The notes beneath the pieces are model-generated. The model ran no database searches. It was not told the DNA's origin and worked only from the letters and a program-made list of their open reading frames with translations. Positions 19,483 through 30,100 of a DNA stretch of 64,000 nt are shown one piece after another. The DNA is from Ignavibacteriota bacterium. GTDB lineage: Bacteria > Bacteroidota > Ignavibacteria > Tepidaquicellales > Tepidaquicellaceae. The DNA is taken from assembly GCA_016218085.1 (NCBI GenBank), contig JACREY010000007.1:62001-126000 (forward strand), read 5' to 3'. Numbering within the stretch: the first letter of the stretch is position 1; each line of letters starts with the position of its first letter. The position numbers and the translations under genes were made by a program.

Positions 19483-21387
19483 TTATTTATTTTTTTCTTT
19501 CAGCAATAACCAGTATTTATTATCCACCTCACCCTTATCGATAATTTTACCTGCATTATTTATAGCATCATTATAAGCGGAAATTTTTTCAGAATCACAG
19601 TACCACAGGTATAAAGCAGATTCAGAACCGTTAATTCTTCCGAGAATACCTTCGGGATATCCGAACTTATTATGAAATACTATTCTCTGGTAAGGCGCAT
19701 ACCACATTAATATATAACCCACATATTCAGTTAATATTTTATCAATCTGTCTGATTATTTTCACTCTCTCAATGTAATTAAACGTAACGGCATACCTATC
19801 GCAAAGTTCATCAAGTTTTATATCCTTAATCCCCTGCCAGTTTGTATTGTTCTTTTCGTCTGCAAGCCCGGATTTAAAACTTCCTTCGGGATTTGGGACA
19901 GGAAGGGCTGTCCAGGTAATTGGAAGAAGCGTAAAATTTCTTTCATCACCGAGTTTAAGAGTTGTGGTCAGGTCAATCTCTTTCAGGTTTAGTTTAATGC
20001 CAATTTTCTTCAGGTCTTCCTGATAAACGGTAAAATACCTGTCCATACCTTTTTGAAACGGCATATCAATCTCAAAAATCTTTCCGTTTTTCAATAGATA
20101 TCCGTCCTGATTTTTTTCTGTCCAGCCTGCTTCCGAAAGCAGATTCCTTGCAGAGTCAAGATTAAAACCGAATTTCGGGTTCGACGGATTTTCATATTCG
20201 CTTCCGGCAAAATAGGAATTCATCAAATTATAGGAATTGGAAAAAAACTTTTCATTGAACTTATTCCTGTCGAAAGCATAGAACAGAGCTTTTCTGACTC
20301 TGATATCATCATAGGGTGCTTTTCTGGTGTTAATGCTAATGCCCTGAATTCCGCTGAGCTTCTCGTTGAATATCCTACTTTTTAAAATCAATCCCCTTGA
20401 TACCTCATCGAAGTCAAATTTATCTTTCCACGACGAAACCCTCCTGACAGAAACAATATCTATTTCCCCTTTTTTGAATTTCTCGTATTCCAGCGATTCA
20501 TCACTCACAAACACAAACTTTATTATATCGAAATTATTTATCCCTTTATTGAATTTTTCCTTTTCTCCCCAGTAATCAATATTCCTACACAGATTAATCG
20601 ACTGACTTTTTACGATATCTTTTTCAAGGATAACATAAGGTCCCGTACCCGGAATGTATATGTGATTATATTTTTCAACATAATCCTTTCCTGAAATATT
20701 TTGCAGGTAATGTGCAGGAAGCACCTTCAGTACTGCAGAGATGAAATAGAACTGCTTCCAGCTAGCAGTCTTAGATTTTACGGAGATTATATATTTGCTT
20801 TCAGCTGCGGGTGTTTCGAAGGAATTCATCAATTCGTTGGTATAAGGGTTCAGAATTCCGGGATCGCTGAATAATTTCCAGGTAGCAATGAAATCATCTG
20901 CAGTTAAAGGCTTACCGTCAGCCCATCTGGCATTCGGATTAATCCTGAACTTGTAAGTCATATTATCATCGAGAATTTTCCAGTGTGTTGCAAGATAAGG
21001 AATATAATCTGAAGTTACGGGATCAATATTTAAGAGCGATTCATACAGAAGGTTTCCACAGACAGTATTGAATTCATTATTATAGTCCTTGCCTGCAATC
21101 CTTAGAGTATTAGGAAAATCTATAAGAGACATCGAGATACTGCCGCCTTTTACCGCATCGGGTTTTCCCTGAGAATTATAATTTGAATTAGTCTCCCAGC
21201 CATCGCCTGTAAAGCCGTTTCCACCTGACTCCGCCGAGACTGAAGGGTCTGCTCCGGGCGGTGTTTCATATTTTTTAATTGATACGGGAGATGTGTTGAA
21301 ATCTGCTTGCTTTTTGCTTTTCCTTTCACACCCATGGAAAGCAAAGAAAGCCAGAAATGCTATACTTAAAAAAAATAATTTTTTCAA
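19483..21387 (-). CDS. ABC transporter substrate-binding lipoprotein, peptide/family 5 type
   Basis: 634-residue extracytoplasmic solute receptor. The signal peptide ends in a lipobox (AFHGC, lipidated C20), then a flexible linker rich in Ser, Gly and Asn. The body has the family 5 pattern of DppA/OppA: KGGSISMSLIDFP at the start, LLYESLLNIDPVTSDYIPYL, the signature segment YKFRINPNARWADGKPLTAD, and FYAFDRNKF in the middle. No permease or ATPase genes are next to it, so it either works with transporters encoded elsewhere or has another sensing role. Peptide as ligand is inferred from the family only. Confidence 0.9.
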   Translation of the reverse strand: MKKLFFLSIAFLAFFAFHGCERKSKKQADFNTSPVSIKKYETPPGADPSVSAESGGNGFTGDGWETNSNYNSQGKPDAVKGGSISMSLIDFPNTLRIAGKDYNNEFNTVCGNLLYESLLNIDPVTSDYIPYLATHWKILDDNMTYKFRINPNARWADGKPLTADDFIATWKLFSDPGILNPYTNELMNSFETPAAESKYIISVKSKTASWKQFYFISAVLKVLPAHYLQNISGKDYVEKYNHIYIPGTGPYVILEKDIVKSQSINLCRNIDYWGEKEKFNKGINNFDIIKFVFVSDESLEYEKFKKGEIDIVSVRRVSSWKDKFDFDEVSRGLILKSRIFNEKLSGIQGISINTRKAPYDDIRVRKALFYAFDRNKFNEKFFSNSYNLMNSYFAGSEYENPSNPKFGFNLDSARNLLSEAGWTEKNQDGYLLKNGKIFEIDMPFQKGMDRYFTVYQEDLKKIGIKLNLKEIDLTTTLKLGDERNFTLLPITWTALPVPNPEGSFKSGLADEKNNTNWQGIKDIKLDELCDRYAVTFNYIERVKIIRQIDKILTEYVGYILMWYAPYQRIVFHNKFGYPEGILGRINGSESALYLWYCDSEKISAYNDAINNAGKIIDKGEVDNKYWLLLKEKNK

Positions 21388-21484
21388 TTTTTATTTCACC
21401 CCTGTTTACCTTTATGTAACATTGAAATTTAACATCATTTTGTTAAACAACAAATGAAAATATTTGAATATACCGGATTCAATA

Positions 21485-22951
21485 TCATACAGGTCTTTTA
21501 CTAAATTGCTGCATTTCTTTCACTTTTTCCATAAACCATTCTTTACTTACAAGAGTTCGTGATTCAGATATCTGAGGTGCAAAATATTTTAATTCATTTT
21601 TATCCGGACTCAGCCTTAGTTTCAGTAGAGTATGATACCTGTCAAGGAATTCTTTTGTATAATTCCTTACGGGGCGGGCTACTTTCCCGGGATTGTTCTT
21701 CATATAATGTTTTATCCTGTCGATTTCGAGAAATGCCTCCTCGAATTCCGATATTTCATAGAAAATTCTCAGTTTGGTTCTTGAAGCATCTAGTATATAG
21801 AGATAATTAGAGGACTTCATCTTGTTCAGGAGATCAATTGCCTGTTCGAATTGTCTCTTGGTAAAGTATAGTCTTGAATAAGCCAGGCAAATCTCTTCTT
21901 CCCTGATTTCTTCCGGCACCTCGTTTGAATACTTTCTGATAAATTCCTCAACCCATTTGAATTTCTTCAGTCTTATGCCAACCACTACATAATCCCGGAA
22001 AGCGCTTGAGGGGTACCTGATTTCTCTAAGTTCTGAAAATAATCCCAGTCTCAATTTAAGCTTGTATAACCTGAACACATCTTTAAGATATTCACTATAT
22101 CCGGAATTTATCATCAGGAAATAGTAAGTAATCATATATCCAAAATATCTGTCTTTTACGGGATCGGTCAGCTTTTCAAGGTTTTTAAAGAGAATATTTC
22201 TGAATTTTGAAAACCATTCTGTATTTATTCTTTCAGAAATGGACTTATACAGGTAATAGTTCAGAATAGTTATCAGATAAGAATTTGAATTTCGCATTTC
22301 GAGAATTTTTATGAGTTTGTCAGTTTTTAAATTCACCATAATATCGAAAAGCAGGTTAACCGTTGGATTAATATTGTAAGTTTTTTCTATTTCATATTCA
22401 ACGGCTCCAAGAAAAAAAACTTCAAGAAAGTTAATCAGAGTGTAATCAATTTGCCTGTTAAGTTCCTCGAACATCCTGTTGAAATTTCTTTGTTCTCTGT
22501 GGTAATAAACGTTTTGCATTTTTAATTCCGAGACCAGCTGTGATTTATCCTCGGTATCTTTTGGCATTTTTACTTTTTTATATTCCTGTTCGAAAATCTT
22601 TGCCAGCTTTTTTCCATTAAGCCCTTTAAGCAACAGAAGCTTATTAAGGTGGTAATTGCCTTCCAGTTCTTTTGCAATTATGTACTTTTCAAAGATTTTT
22701 GTTAACTCGTTTAAGCGGTTTCGCAAAGTTTTATTGTTGTAATTTTTTCCCGGATATGCCAAGGAATAAAAATCCCTGACTGAATAATTATTTGGTTTTA
22801 TTCCGTTTCTTTTAAAATAATCCACAGCATTTAAAATGCCCGAATAATCTCTTGACCTGCAGTAATAAACAGAAGATGAAAAAGACCTGAACTTAGAAAA
22901 TTCCCCTTTTTCAAGAGAATTTAACAGTTTTAATATTTTATAGTATCTCAT
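21485..22951 (-). CDS. Helical-repeat protein of unknown function (no signal peptide)
   Basis: 488 residues, very rich in Lys, Arg, Leu, Tyr and Phe and predicted to be almost entirely helical. There is no signal peptide or membrane helix. The start (LNSLEKGEFSKFRSF, then YPGKNYNNKTLRNRLNELTK) resembles an N-terminal pattern I know from unnamed cytosolic proteins of Bacteroidota and Ignavibacteria. The middle and end look like degenerate TPR-type helical hairpins, for example YSRLYFTKRQFEQAIDLLNK. I cannot give a function. It is divergent from the 23099 gene, with a 147-base shared promoter region. Confidence 0.7.
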   Translation of the reverse strand: MRYYKILKLLNSLEKGEFSKFRSFSSSVYYCRSRDYSGILNAVDYFKRNGIKPNNYSVRDFYSLAYPGKNYNNKTLRNRLNELTKIFEKYIIAKELEGNYHLNKLLLLKGLNGKKLAKIFEQEYKKVKMPKDTEDKSQLVSELKMQNVYYHREQRNFNRMFEELNRQIDYTLINFLEVFFLGAVEYEIEKTYNINPTVNLLFDIMVNLKTDKLIKILEMRNSNSYLITILNYYLYKSISERINTEWFSKFRNILFKNLEKLTDPVKDRYFGYMITYYFLMINSGYSEYLKDVFRLYKLKLRLGLFSELREIRYPSSAFRDYVVVGIRLKKFKWVEEFIRKYSNEVPEEIREEEICLAYSRLYFTKRQFEQAIDLLNKMKSSNYLYILDASRTKLRIFYEISEFEEAFLEIDRIKHYMKNNPGKVARPVRNYTKEFLDRYHTLLKLRLSPDKNELKYFAPQISESRTLVSKEWFMEKVKEMQQFSKRPV

Positions 22952-23098
22952 TTTTTTATTTTAATCTCTTGGGGGCTGTTTTTATTATAATTTATATATT
23001 TATAATGCTATTAGCAATTTATATTTAAATAATACTGGGGACATTTGGTATATTGTTTCTTTGTAATCATAAAAGAAGGTATATATTTTTACGATAAT

Positions 23099-23734
23099 AT
23101 GATTAAGAATAAAAAAATAATTTTTTTGAAACCGTTTGAAGTATATCCTTCATTCACTCCTATAATAAGCACCTGGAGAATTTTAAGCAAGAGGCTTAAA
23201 AAGCACGAGGAGCTGCAGGAGGCATTTCTTTTAAGATCTGAAATCAATGATACAAAATTCGGGTTCATAAGTACTTCAGTCTGGGGCTCAAAGGAATCCT
23301 TTAAGAGAGCAATCAGCAGTGATACTCTTTTGAAGCTTCATCATTCTACAAACGGAAGAGACAAAACATCCGTAATATACAGCTTATATAAAACAATTTA
23401 TGAAAACGGGAATTCAAAGATACCGAGAAGAAGCGTTAAAGCTTTTTTGTGTTTTATCAGACAAGGAGAGAGCAAAAAGGAAAAGTTATTAGCGGAAACG
23501 GAAAATTTAGAGAAAGAGCTTTCCGGTCTGAATATTCAATACAAACTTAAAATATTAAAATCCATATACGCAAAAAACAAAATCGGTTATATTATGTTAC
23601 TGCATTTCAGCAACAAAGGCAATATTAAATTTTTCTTAACAGGTATAATCGATAAACATCTTACAGACATAACCGATTGTCAAAATTCCGTTTATAAAAT
23701 AGAATCATATATAAAAAACCATTTAAACAAATAA
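23099..23734 (+). CDS. Uncharacterised cytosolic protein, possible dimeric alpha/beta-barrel fold
   Basis: 211 residues from the ATG at 23099; the frame is open back to a TTG at 23045, but that extension lacks a domain-like sequence. Residues about 15-75 (SFTPIISTWRILSKRLKK, then FGFISTSVWGSKESFKRAI) resemble the strand-helix pattern of antibiotic-biosynthesis-monooxygenase-type ferredoxin-like folds; this is a weak inference. The remainder is basic and does not match anything I know. The next reading frame (a decayed propeller gene) starts 1 base after its stop, so the two were probably an operon. Confidence 0.6.
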   Translation: MIKNKKIIFLKPFEVYPSFTPIISTWRILSKRLKKHEELQEAFLLRSEINDTKFGFISTSVWGSKESFKRAISSDTLLKLHHSTNGRDKTSVIYSLYKTIYENGNSKIPRRSVKAFLCFIRQGESKKEKLLAETENLEKELSGLNIQYKLKILKSIYAKNKIGYIMLLHFSNKGNIKFFLTGIIDKHLTDITDCQNSVYKIESYIKNHLNK

Positions 23735-23735
23735 A

Positions 23736-24426
23736 ATGAAAACAAAAACGATAATTTCTTTTATCCTTTTTATAGCAGCATCCGCTTTTTCACAGGATTT
23801 TCAGAGTTGGAAATTTATTCACCCCATACCGCAGTCCAATAACCTGCGAAAAATCAGAGCAGTTGATGCAAATACATGGTTTGCCGTCGGGGCAAACGGT
23901 ACATTTATGCGTACAACCAACGTAGGTATAAACTGGTACTTTCATCATTTTGCAGGAAAGATTAATGCAACTCTCGGAACGACATATGCATACGATTTAT
24001 GGTTCTTTAATTCCAATACAGGCATTGTGGTTGGTGATCAGGGATATATCGGAAGGACAACCAACGGGGGTGTAACCTTTGACTCTGTAGGTACAGGACT
24101 TATCCCTGCAAATTCAAGATGCTGGGCAGTATGGTTTGCAGATGCGAATACCGGATACATCGGGGCAGGAAGTCAATCCGCATTTAATACAAATATTCTG
24201 AAAACGACAAACGCAGGAATTAACTGGACAAGCGTTTACACTTCTTCTACAAGTTATATAAATAATAGGGAGATTAATAAGTTCTGAAATAAATAACGTA
24301 CATTTAAATCAGGGAAATTTCAAATTGAATTTTAATGGTTCCGGACTTTCTTCCGGAATATATTTTTATTCTCTTGAATTAAACGGGAATATAATTTCAA
24401 CAAAAAAAATGATATTAATTAAATAA
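23736..24426 (+). pseudogene. Decayed Ycf48-like T9SS propeller gene, internal deletion with frameshift
   Basis: The first frame (to 24287) gives a signal peptide and about 165 residues of Ycf48-like propeller closely resembling the next gene: WKFIHPIPQ against WKWIHPRPQ, and VDANTWFAVGANGTFMRTTN against the matching segment there. It then runs into a stop after INNREINKF. One base out of frame, from about 24270 to the stop at 24426, the sequence encodes only the end of a sorting domain (GRLISSEINN, then LNFNGSGLSSGIYFYSLEL and TKKMILIK), which aligns with the last 50 residues of the following gene. About 500 residues, including the NYPNPFNP start of the sorting domain, have been lost. I infer a deletion within a duplicate. 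Confidence 0.8.
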
Positions 24427-24454
24427 TTTTTTTTAAAAATTAATCAAAATCAAA

Positions 24455-26674
24455 ATGAAAAAACTATTTCTTATTGCTATATTTTTCATCTCCGGTGCAG
24501 GGCTTTTAGCCCAAACGTCACCTGACTGGAAATGGATTCACCCAAGACCTCAGGCACAGTATGTCAAATGGGTAAAAATGATTGATGCCAATACCTGGTA
24601 TGCGGCAGGTGAATACGGCGTATTTTTAAAAACAACAAATGCCGGCACAAACTGGACCGTAAAAACAGCCGGATATCCAAGTACACTTTATCCGGGAGCA
24701 GGAATTTATCAGAATAATCTATCGGGTTACTTTCTTAATGCAAATACGGGATTTCTCGGAGTTCAGTCAGTTCCCGGAATTCTAAGAACGACAAATGGAG
24801 GACAAACGTTTGATACAATAAGGATACTTGCAAGCGGCTCGATGTCTACATATAGTTTTTCATTTATAAATTCTACAACCGGATACCTTAGTGCAACCAG
24901 TACAGGCAAAGTAATGAAGACAACTGATGCCGGTTTAACGTGGGTACAATTACCGAATCTTGGCACTCTTACTTTTTATGCAGTATATGCATCAGACACA
25001 AATAATATTATAACTTCATCTTCATCGGGTAATGTGTACATTACAACCAATGCAGGTCAAAATTGGACTACATCTAATGTAGGTACCACAAATACTCTTT
25101 ACGGAATGAAATTCCTTAGCGCACAGACAGGTTATGTTTGCGGTTCGAGCGGATGCGTAAGATATACAACAAACGGAGGATTTAACTGGACCGGTACAAG
25201 CGTACCTACGACAAGTTCCATATATTATATACTGCCGGGTTCGTCTGATATATACGCAGGCGGCACAGTAAGCACACAGGAGATGTTCAAGAGTACTGAT
25301 AACGGAACAACCTGGACTTCGGTATCATATGCATCAGGTCCCAGCATTACAGGTTTCAATGCATACTTTGGCGATAAAGTCGGAAATACCATTTTTCTCG
25401 GAGGCACATACGGAGAAATGATTAAATCAACCGACAACGGGACAACCTGGTCAACATTGATGTACAGGAAATCACTTGCAAATCTAAGCGGGGATTTATA
25501 CGCTCAGAGCAACAACGGAAATGTAATCGCATGCGGAGTAAATCTCGGATCAAATGACGCAATTGTCAATTCAACCGACGGCGGGAATACCTGGAGCGCA
25601 GGAAATTTCATTATAAACAGCTACTGTAGCAGTATCAGTATGCTCAATCCTTCAACAGGGTTCATTAGCGGAAGGTATGGTATGTTTTTCAAAACAACAA
25701 ACGGCGGTGTAAGCTGGGATACTTCTTTAAGCTGGAACCCAGCATTAACCTCATATTTCTGCAACGGGGTTGATTTTATAAATGCAAATACAGGATGGAT
25801 AGTCGGCGGTATTCCAGGTGTGGGCGGCAATACAAAAATATTTAAAACCACAAACGGAGGAGTAAACTGGAATGAACAGGTATCCGCTTATACGGGTCCT
25901 GTTGGCGTAAAAGTGGATATGGTAAATGCAAATACCGGATATATGACCCACGCAGCCGGACTGCAGAAAACCACTAATGGAGGAGATAACTGGTCGCTTA
26001 TCACAAATCCCGGACCATCAGGAACATCATATACTCCTCTGAAAGTTTTAGATTCGATAAACTTATTTACTGGCGGAAATAATTCACAGGTATATGGCTC
26101 ATCAAACGGCGGAACAACCTGGGATTCTTTAAACTTCCCGGTAAAAGCCGGAACGATTTTCTGCACAGACTGGTATAACAGCCAAAACGGATGCGCGGGA
26201 GCAGTAATCGGTGTGGTAGGTAAGACTACAAACCGCGGACAGACCTGGCAGATGTGGAATATCGGAGGATATACAGTTTATTCCGTAAGAATGGTACATC
26301 CTGACACAATATTTGCGGCTTGCGGAAATACATTCGGAGCGCAGATTTTTAAATACTCGAAGGGGTTTGTAACGGGTGGTTTCACTTACGAGAACAAGAT
26401 TCCCACTTCTTTTATTCTGAAACAAAATTATCCGAATCCCTTCAACCCTGTAACAACTATTGAATTTGATTTGCCAAAAGCAGGAAATGTTTCTCTTAAT
26501 ATTTACGACCTTGCAGGCAGACAATATTCAAGCGAGATAAAAAATCTGAACCTGAATCCCGGAAATTATAAAATGGATTTTAACGGAACGCAGCTTTCAA
26601 GCGGTGTTTATTTCTATTCTCTTGTAGTTGACGGCAGGAATGTAGCCACCAAAAAGATGGTAATGGTAAAATAA
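24455..26674 (+). CDS. Secreted Ycf48-like beta-propeller protein with T9SS sorting domain
   Basis: 739 residues: a signal peptide ending near GLLAQ, then about a dozen propeller strands built around the repeat TTNxGxNWT (for example TTNAGTNWTVKTAG and TTNGGVNWNEQV), as in Ycf48/BNR-type proteins. The type A sorting domain starts near residue 655 (LKQNYPNPFNPVTTIEFDLP) and ends KKMVMVK. It is probably exported to the cell surface; Ycf48-like domains in such cargo are usually structural or binding modules with no known ligand. The decayed paralogue lies 28 bases upstream. A strong terminator follows. Confidence 0.88.
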   Translation: MKKLFLIAIFFISGAGLLAQTSPDWKWIHPRPQAQYVKWVKMIDANTWYAAGEYGVFLKTTNAGTNWTVKTAGYPSTLYPGAGIYQNNLSGYFLNANTGFLGVQSVPGILRTTNGGQTFDTIRILASGSMSTYSFSFINSTTGYLSATSTGKVMKTTDAGLTWVQLPNLGTLTFYAVYASDTNNIITSSSSGNVYITTNAGQNWTTSNVGTTNTLYGMKFLSAQTGYVCGSSGCVRYTTNGGFNWTGTSVPTTSSIYYILPGSSDIYAGGTVSTQEMFKSTDNGTTWTSVSYASGPSITGFNAYFGDKVGNTIFLGGTYGEMIKSTDNGTTWSTLMYRKSLANLSGDLYAQSNNGNVIACGVNLGSNDAIVNSTDGGNTWSAGNFIINSYCSSISMLNPSTGFISGRYGMFFKTTNGGVSWDTSLSWNPALTSYFCNGVDFINANTGWIVGGIPGVGGNTKIFKTTNGGVNWNEQVSAYTGPVGVKVDMVNANTGYMTHAAGLQKTTNGGDNWSLITNPGPSGTSYTPLKVLDSINLFTGGNNSQVYGSSNGGTTWDSLNFPVKAGTIFCTDWYNSQNGCAGAVIGVVGKTTNRGQTWQMWNIGGYTVYSVRMVHPDTIFAACGNTFGAQIFKYSKGFVTGGFTYENKIPTSFILKQNYPNPFNPVTTIEFDLPKAGNVSLNIYDLAGRQYSSEIKNLNLNPGNYKMDFNGTQLSSGVYFYSLVVDGRNVATKKMVMVK

Positions 26675-26704
26675 TATCTGAAATTACTTTTTTCGTTCTC
26701 TCCT

Positions 26705-26742
26705 CCCCGGATGGTAAATTCGCCGTCCGGGGTTTTATTTTT
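26705..26742 (+). terminator. Rho-independent terminator after the propeller gene
   Basis: A 10-bp stem (26705-26714 and 26723-26732, one G-U pair) with an 8-base loop and a T-rich tract TTTTATTTTT. It begins 31 bases after the stop codon. Confidence 0.85.
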
Positions 26743-26893
26743 ATGCTACTTAAATATTATATTGAGCAATCATATAATATTGATACTGTATTCTCAAAAA
26801 GATACAAATTTTAAAAAAATTACACGTATTTTTCAATAAATACCAGGTTTTTTTGGCTTAATAATTGTATTTATTTTATTAAATCTAATTGGA

Positions 26894-27064
26894 ATGGATA
26901 TAAAATCTTTAGAGTCAATGTATAACTGGAAGCCGGAAGACGGGGATTATATCACTCCGGACGAGGATAAATCATCTGAAAACAGGTTAATTGAACTTTT
27001 AATAAAACTAAGATTTACTGATTTTTACAAAAAGCTGTTATCATCTATATTCAGATATTTTTAA
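26894..27064 (+). CDS. Possible small protein of 56 residues
   Basis: An ATG-initiated frame of 56 codons lies isolated between a plus-strand terminator and the minus-strand terminator of the giant gene. The product is acidic at the start (MYNWKPEDGDYITPDEDK) and amphipathic and basic at the end (LIELLIKLRFTDFYKKLLSS), with no signal peptide. The codon choice and the two-part composition look protein-like rather than random, but I recognise no family. About 150 bases upstream are free for a promoter. It could also be a chance frame in intergenic DNA. Confidence 0.4.
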   Translation: MDIKSLESMYNWKPEDGDYITPDEDKSSENRLIELLIKLRFTDFYKKLLSSIFRYF

Positions 27065-27100
27065 TAAAAAAAAGCCCTTTGCTGTTGCGGGCAAAGGGCT
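27064..27100 (-). terminator. Rho-independent terminator of the giant beta-helix gene
   Basis: Perfect 10-bp stem (AGCCCTTTGC at 27073-27082, GCAAAGGGCT at 27091-27100) with an 8-base loop. On the minus strand a U-rich run (27064-27072) follows. It lies 23 bases after the stop at 27123. Confidence 0.88.
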
Positions 27101-27122
27101 CGTGAGCTAGAACTAATTATTA

Positions 27123-30100
27123 CTACTTCACTAGCGTCATTTTCTTTGTAAAGATAAGGTCTTTATTCTGACCGTTTGTAATCAATCTGTAGAAATATGT
27201 TCCGGACGATAGATTCGTGCCGTTAAGTTCTACGGTATAGAATCCTGCCTGTTTCATTTCACCTGAGACAAGAGTTTTAACTTCCCTGCCAAGCATATCA
27301 TAGATGGTAAGCCTGACTCTGCTGTCGAACGGAAGTTCGAAATCAATCTTTGTTGTGGGATTGAACGGATTAGGATAGTTCTGTGACAGCCTGTAATCGG
27401 TCGGTAGTGCAATATCAATTACATTGTTCAGAGAGAAGTACTTGTATGCACCTGACTTATCTATCTGTTTCAGTCTGTAGTTGTACTTTCCGGAATTAAG
27501 CTTTTTATCCTCGAATGAATATGTAACCGGTGTATTTGAATTACCGGCCGATTTCACATATCCGACATTTGACCAGCTGCCTGAATTAAGTTCTGAATTT
27601 TTAATTCTCTGGATTTCAAATCCTGCATTGTTCAGTTCGCTTTCGGTTTTCCAGGTAAGCTTTACATCTCTGCCTGCAACCGAAGAAATAAATGAGGTAA
27701 GCTGTACCGGGAGAGGTGAATCGTTACCCGTAAATGTGAAAGAAGAGAATCCGTTATCGATTCCTGTTATTGATACGGTTTTTGTCGTTGTATTCGTTGT
27801 TGTATTTAAATCCAGCATATTCCATACCGAGCCCGAATACTTTGCAACCCTTAAATTATCTTCGGGTGAAATATTAATTGTATAAGTTCTTGAAAGATTA
27901 TAATAAACCGTCATATCATAAGTATATGGCAGGACGCCTCCGGTTTCGGTAATATCGAGGTATTCATACGCATAAGAATTATACGGCGAGCCCGGAGGTA
28001 CATTACCCGGTTTGAACACGGCAGAAATTGAAGACGGAAGCGTGCCGGCTCCTGCGTGCCAGGTTAAGGTTGCTATGGTAGTTCCCGCAAAAGTAAGCGT
28101 AGTGGTTCCGCCGTCTGTTATAGCACCTGATATGCCGACTGCATTTGGTTCGACAGAAGGAGCAACCTTATATGCACCGATATCTTCAGGACCCTGTCCG
28201 ACAGATGTATTTCTCGGATTACCGAGATAATCATCCGTAACAGCTGCAATCGGATATGCGCCACCGTTTACAGTCCAGCAGTTAGCATTAGCTGCATCAG
28301 GCTGAAGGTTTGTTGAGGATGTGAAACCTGAATTACCGCTTATCGAGAATAAATCCTGAGCTGAACCGGTACGCCAGTTTGTCAGTGTCGCCCTGTCTGT
28401 AGCACCGATATATCCAAGATTCGGACCTGTTGTATAATAGTTATTGTAGTTCATGTTTGAAAATACAGTATTTGCAGCATTACAGCATATTGCATACCTG
28501 TTTGTACCAATCGTCTGAGTTGTCTGGAAAATGTTATTTCTTATATCCAGAGAACCGGCTGTTGTTACAGTTGAAGAAATCATAAGGCAAGCAGGAACAC
28601 CAGTTGCTAAAGTCTGTTCAGTTGCAAGAGATATTGAGTTATAATAGATATTATAACCGCCCCCTGAAGCAATATTTATTCCGTAACCGTTATCCGTAGT
28701 CTGGCTTGCCCATCCGTATCCATAAACATTATAAATCACATTGTTCGTAACATTAACTGCCGCGGCTGTCAATGTAGAGGCAAGGTATATACCCCAGGCA
28801 TTATATCCGCTGGCATTAGAATTCGATAAATTGTAAATTATATTCTTGCTTATATTTACACCGGAGGTAGTAGAAGTTACGGCAATACCCATAACAGTGC
28901 CTGTACTTGCGGTAGAAAGGTTATTAATATTGTTTCCTGAAATAGTAATATTGGAATTTGCCACACCACCGGAGAGGTAAATTCCTCTTGGTCCGCCAGC
29001 TGTGCCGCTGATTGTGGTGATTGTGTTTCCTGAAATTGTGCTATTCCAAGCACTGGTAGCAAGCCATATACCTGTTATATTGCTTGCATCAACAGTGTTT
29101 GCATTGTTTCCGATGTTATTATTGGTAATGGTACTACCATCTATACCCTGCAGATAAATTCCGACAAGCCTTACCGCATCTGCACCTGAAGAATTCAGGT
29201 CATTTCCTGTAATAACCATACCGCTTCCGTTACCCGCGGCGACAACTGTTATGCAGTATAAACCGATATATGCCTGTTTAATCGAATTATTCTGTATGGT
29301 AATATTATTGAAATAACCGGCTGTACCGGATGCTGCACCATCGCTGATTACAACTGCGCTAGAGCTGTTTATTCCATTTTTGATATTGCAATTTTTCACG
29401 GTTACATTTGTTATCGGGGTTGTGCCTGCAGAACCAATCCAGATTACCTGCGGTGTTGTTACAGATGTATTCTCGATTGTCATATCCCTTGTTGTAGTGC
29501 CGTTATTCGAGCCGTCAATCGTAACATAATTTGTATTGTAGATTTTAAATATCGGAGCACTCGAAGATGAACCTGAAATAACAGGTGAAATACCTGTTGA
29601 AGGTTTTATTGTAATAGTATTAGTTGCACTAACACCGCCTACACTATTAATAATAAACGGATATGTTTCCGCCAGATATGTAGCGTCCACCAAAAGAAAT
29701 GTTACAGCTCCGCTTATACCTCTGTCACTTAAGTCGCTCATTGCCTCAGTTATTGTAGAATAAACGCCGTTCGGGGCATCGAGCTCATTCTTCTTCGTTG
29801 CATTATTAATTCCATCGCTGTCAAATATAACTTTCTTATCTCCGGTGTAAGGTTTACCGTTTTCCATCAACACATAGTATTCTTCGGTAGTGTTTGCCGA
29901 CCTGTTGTCTGAAGCATCTTCAGAAATTGAATTTACGGTCATTTCTTCAGAAAGAGGTCTTGGTTTTATACTGCCGTTATTATCAGTCAAATCAGTTTTT
30001 GTTTTATCTGATTTTACATCTTTGGTAATGTTATTTTGTTTCTTTGTATCTGAAGTTTTTTCTTTCTTTCCATTATTCTGTTTTTCACTCTTTTCATTCG

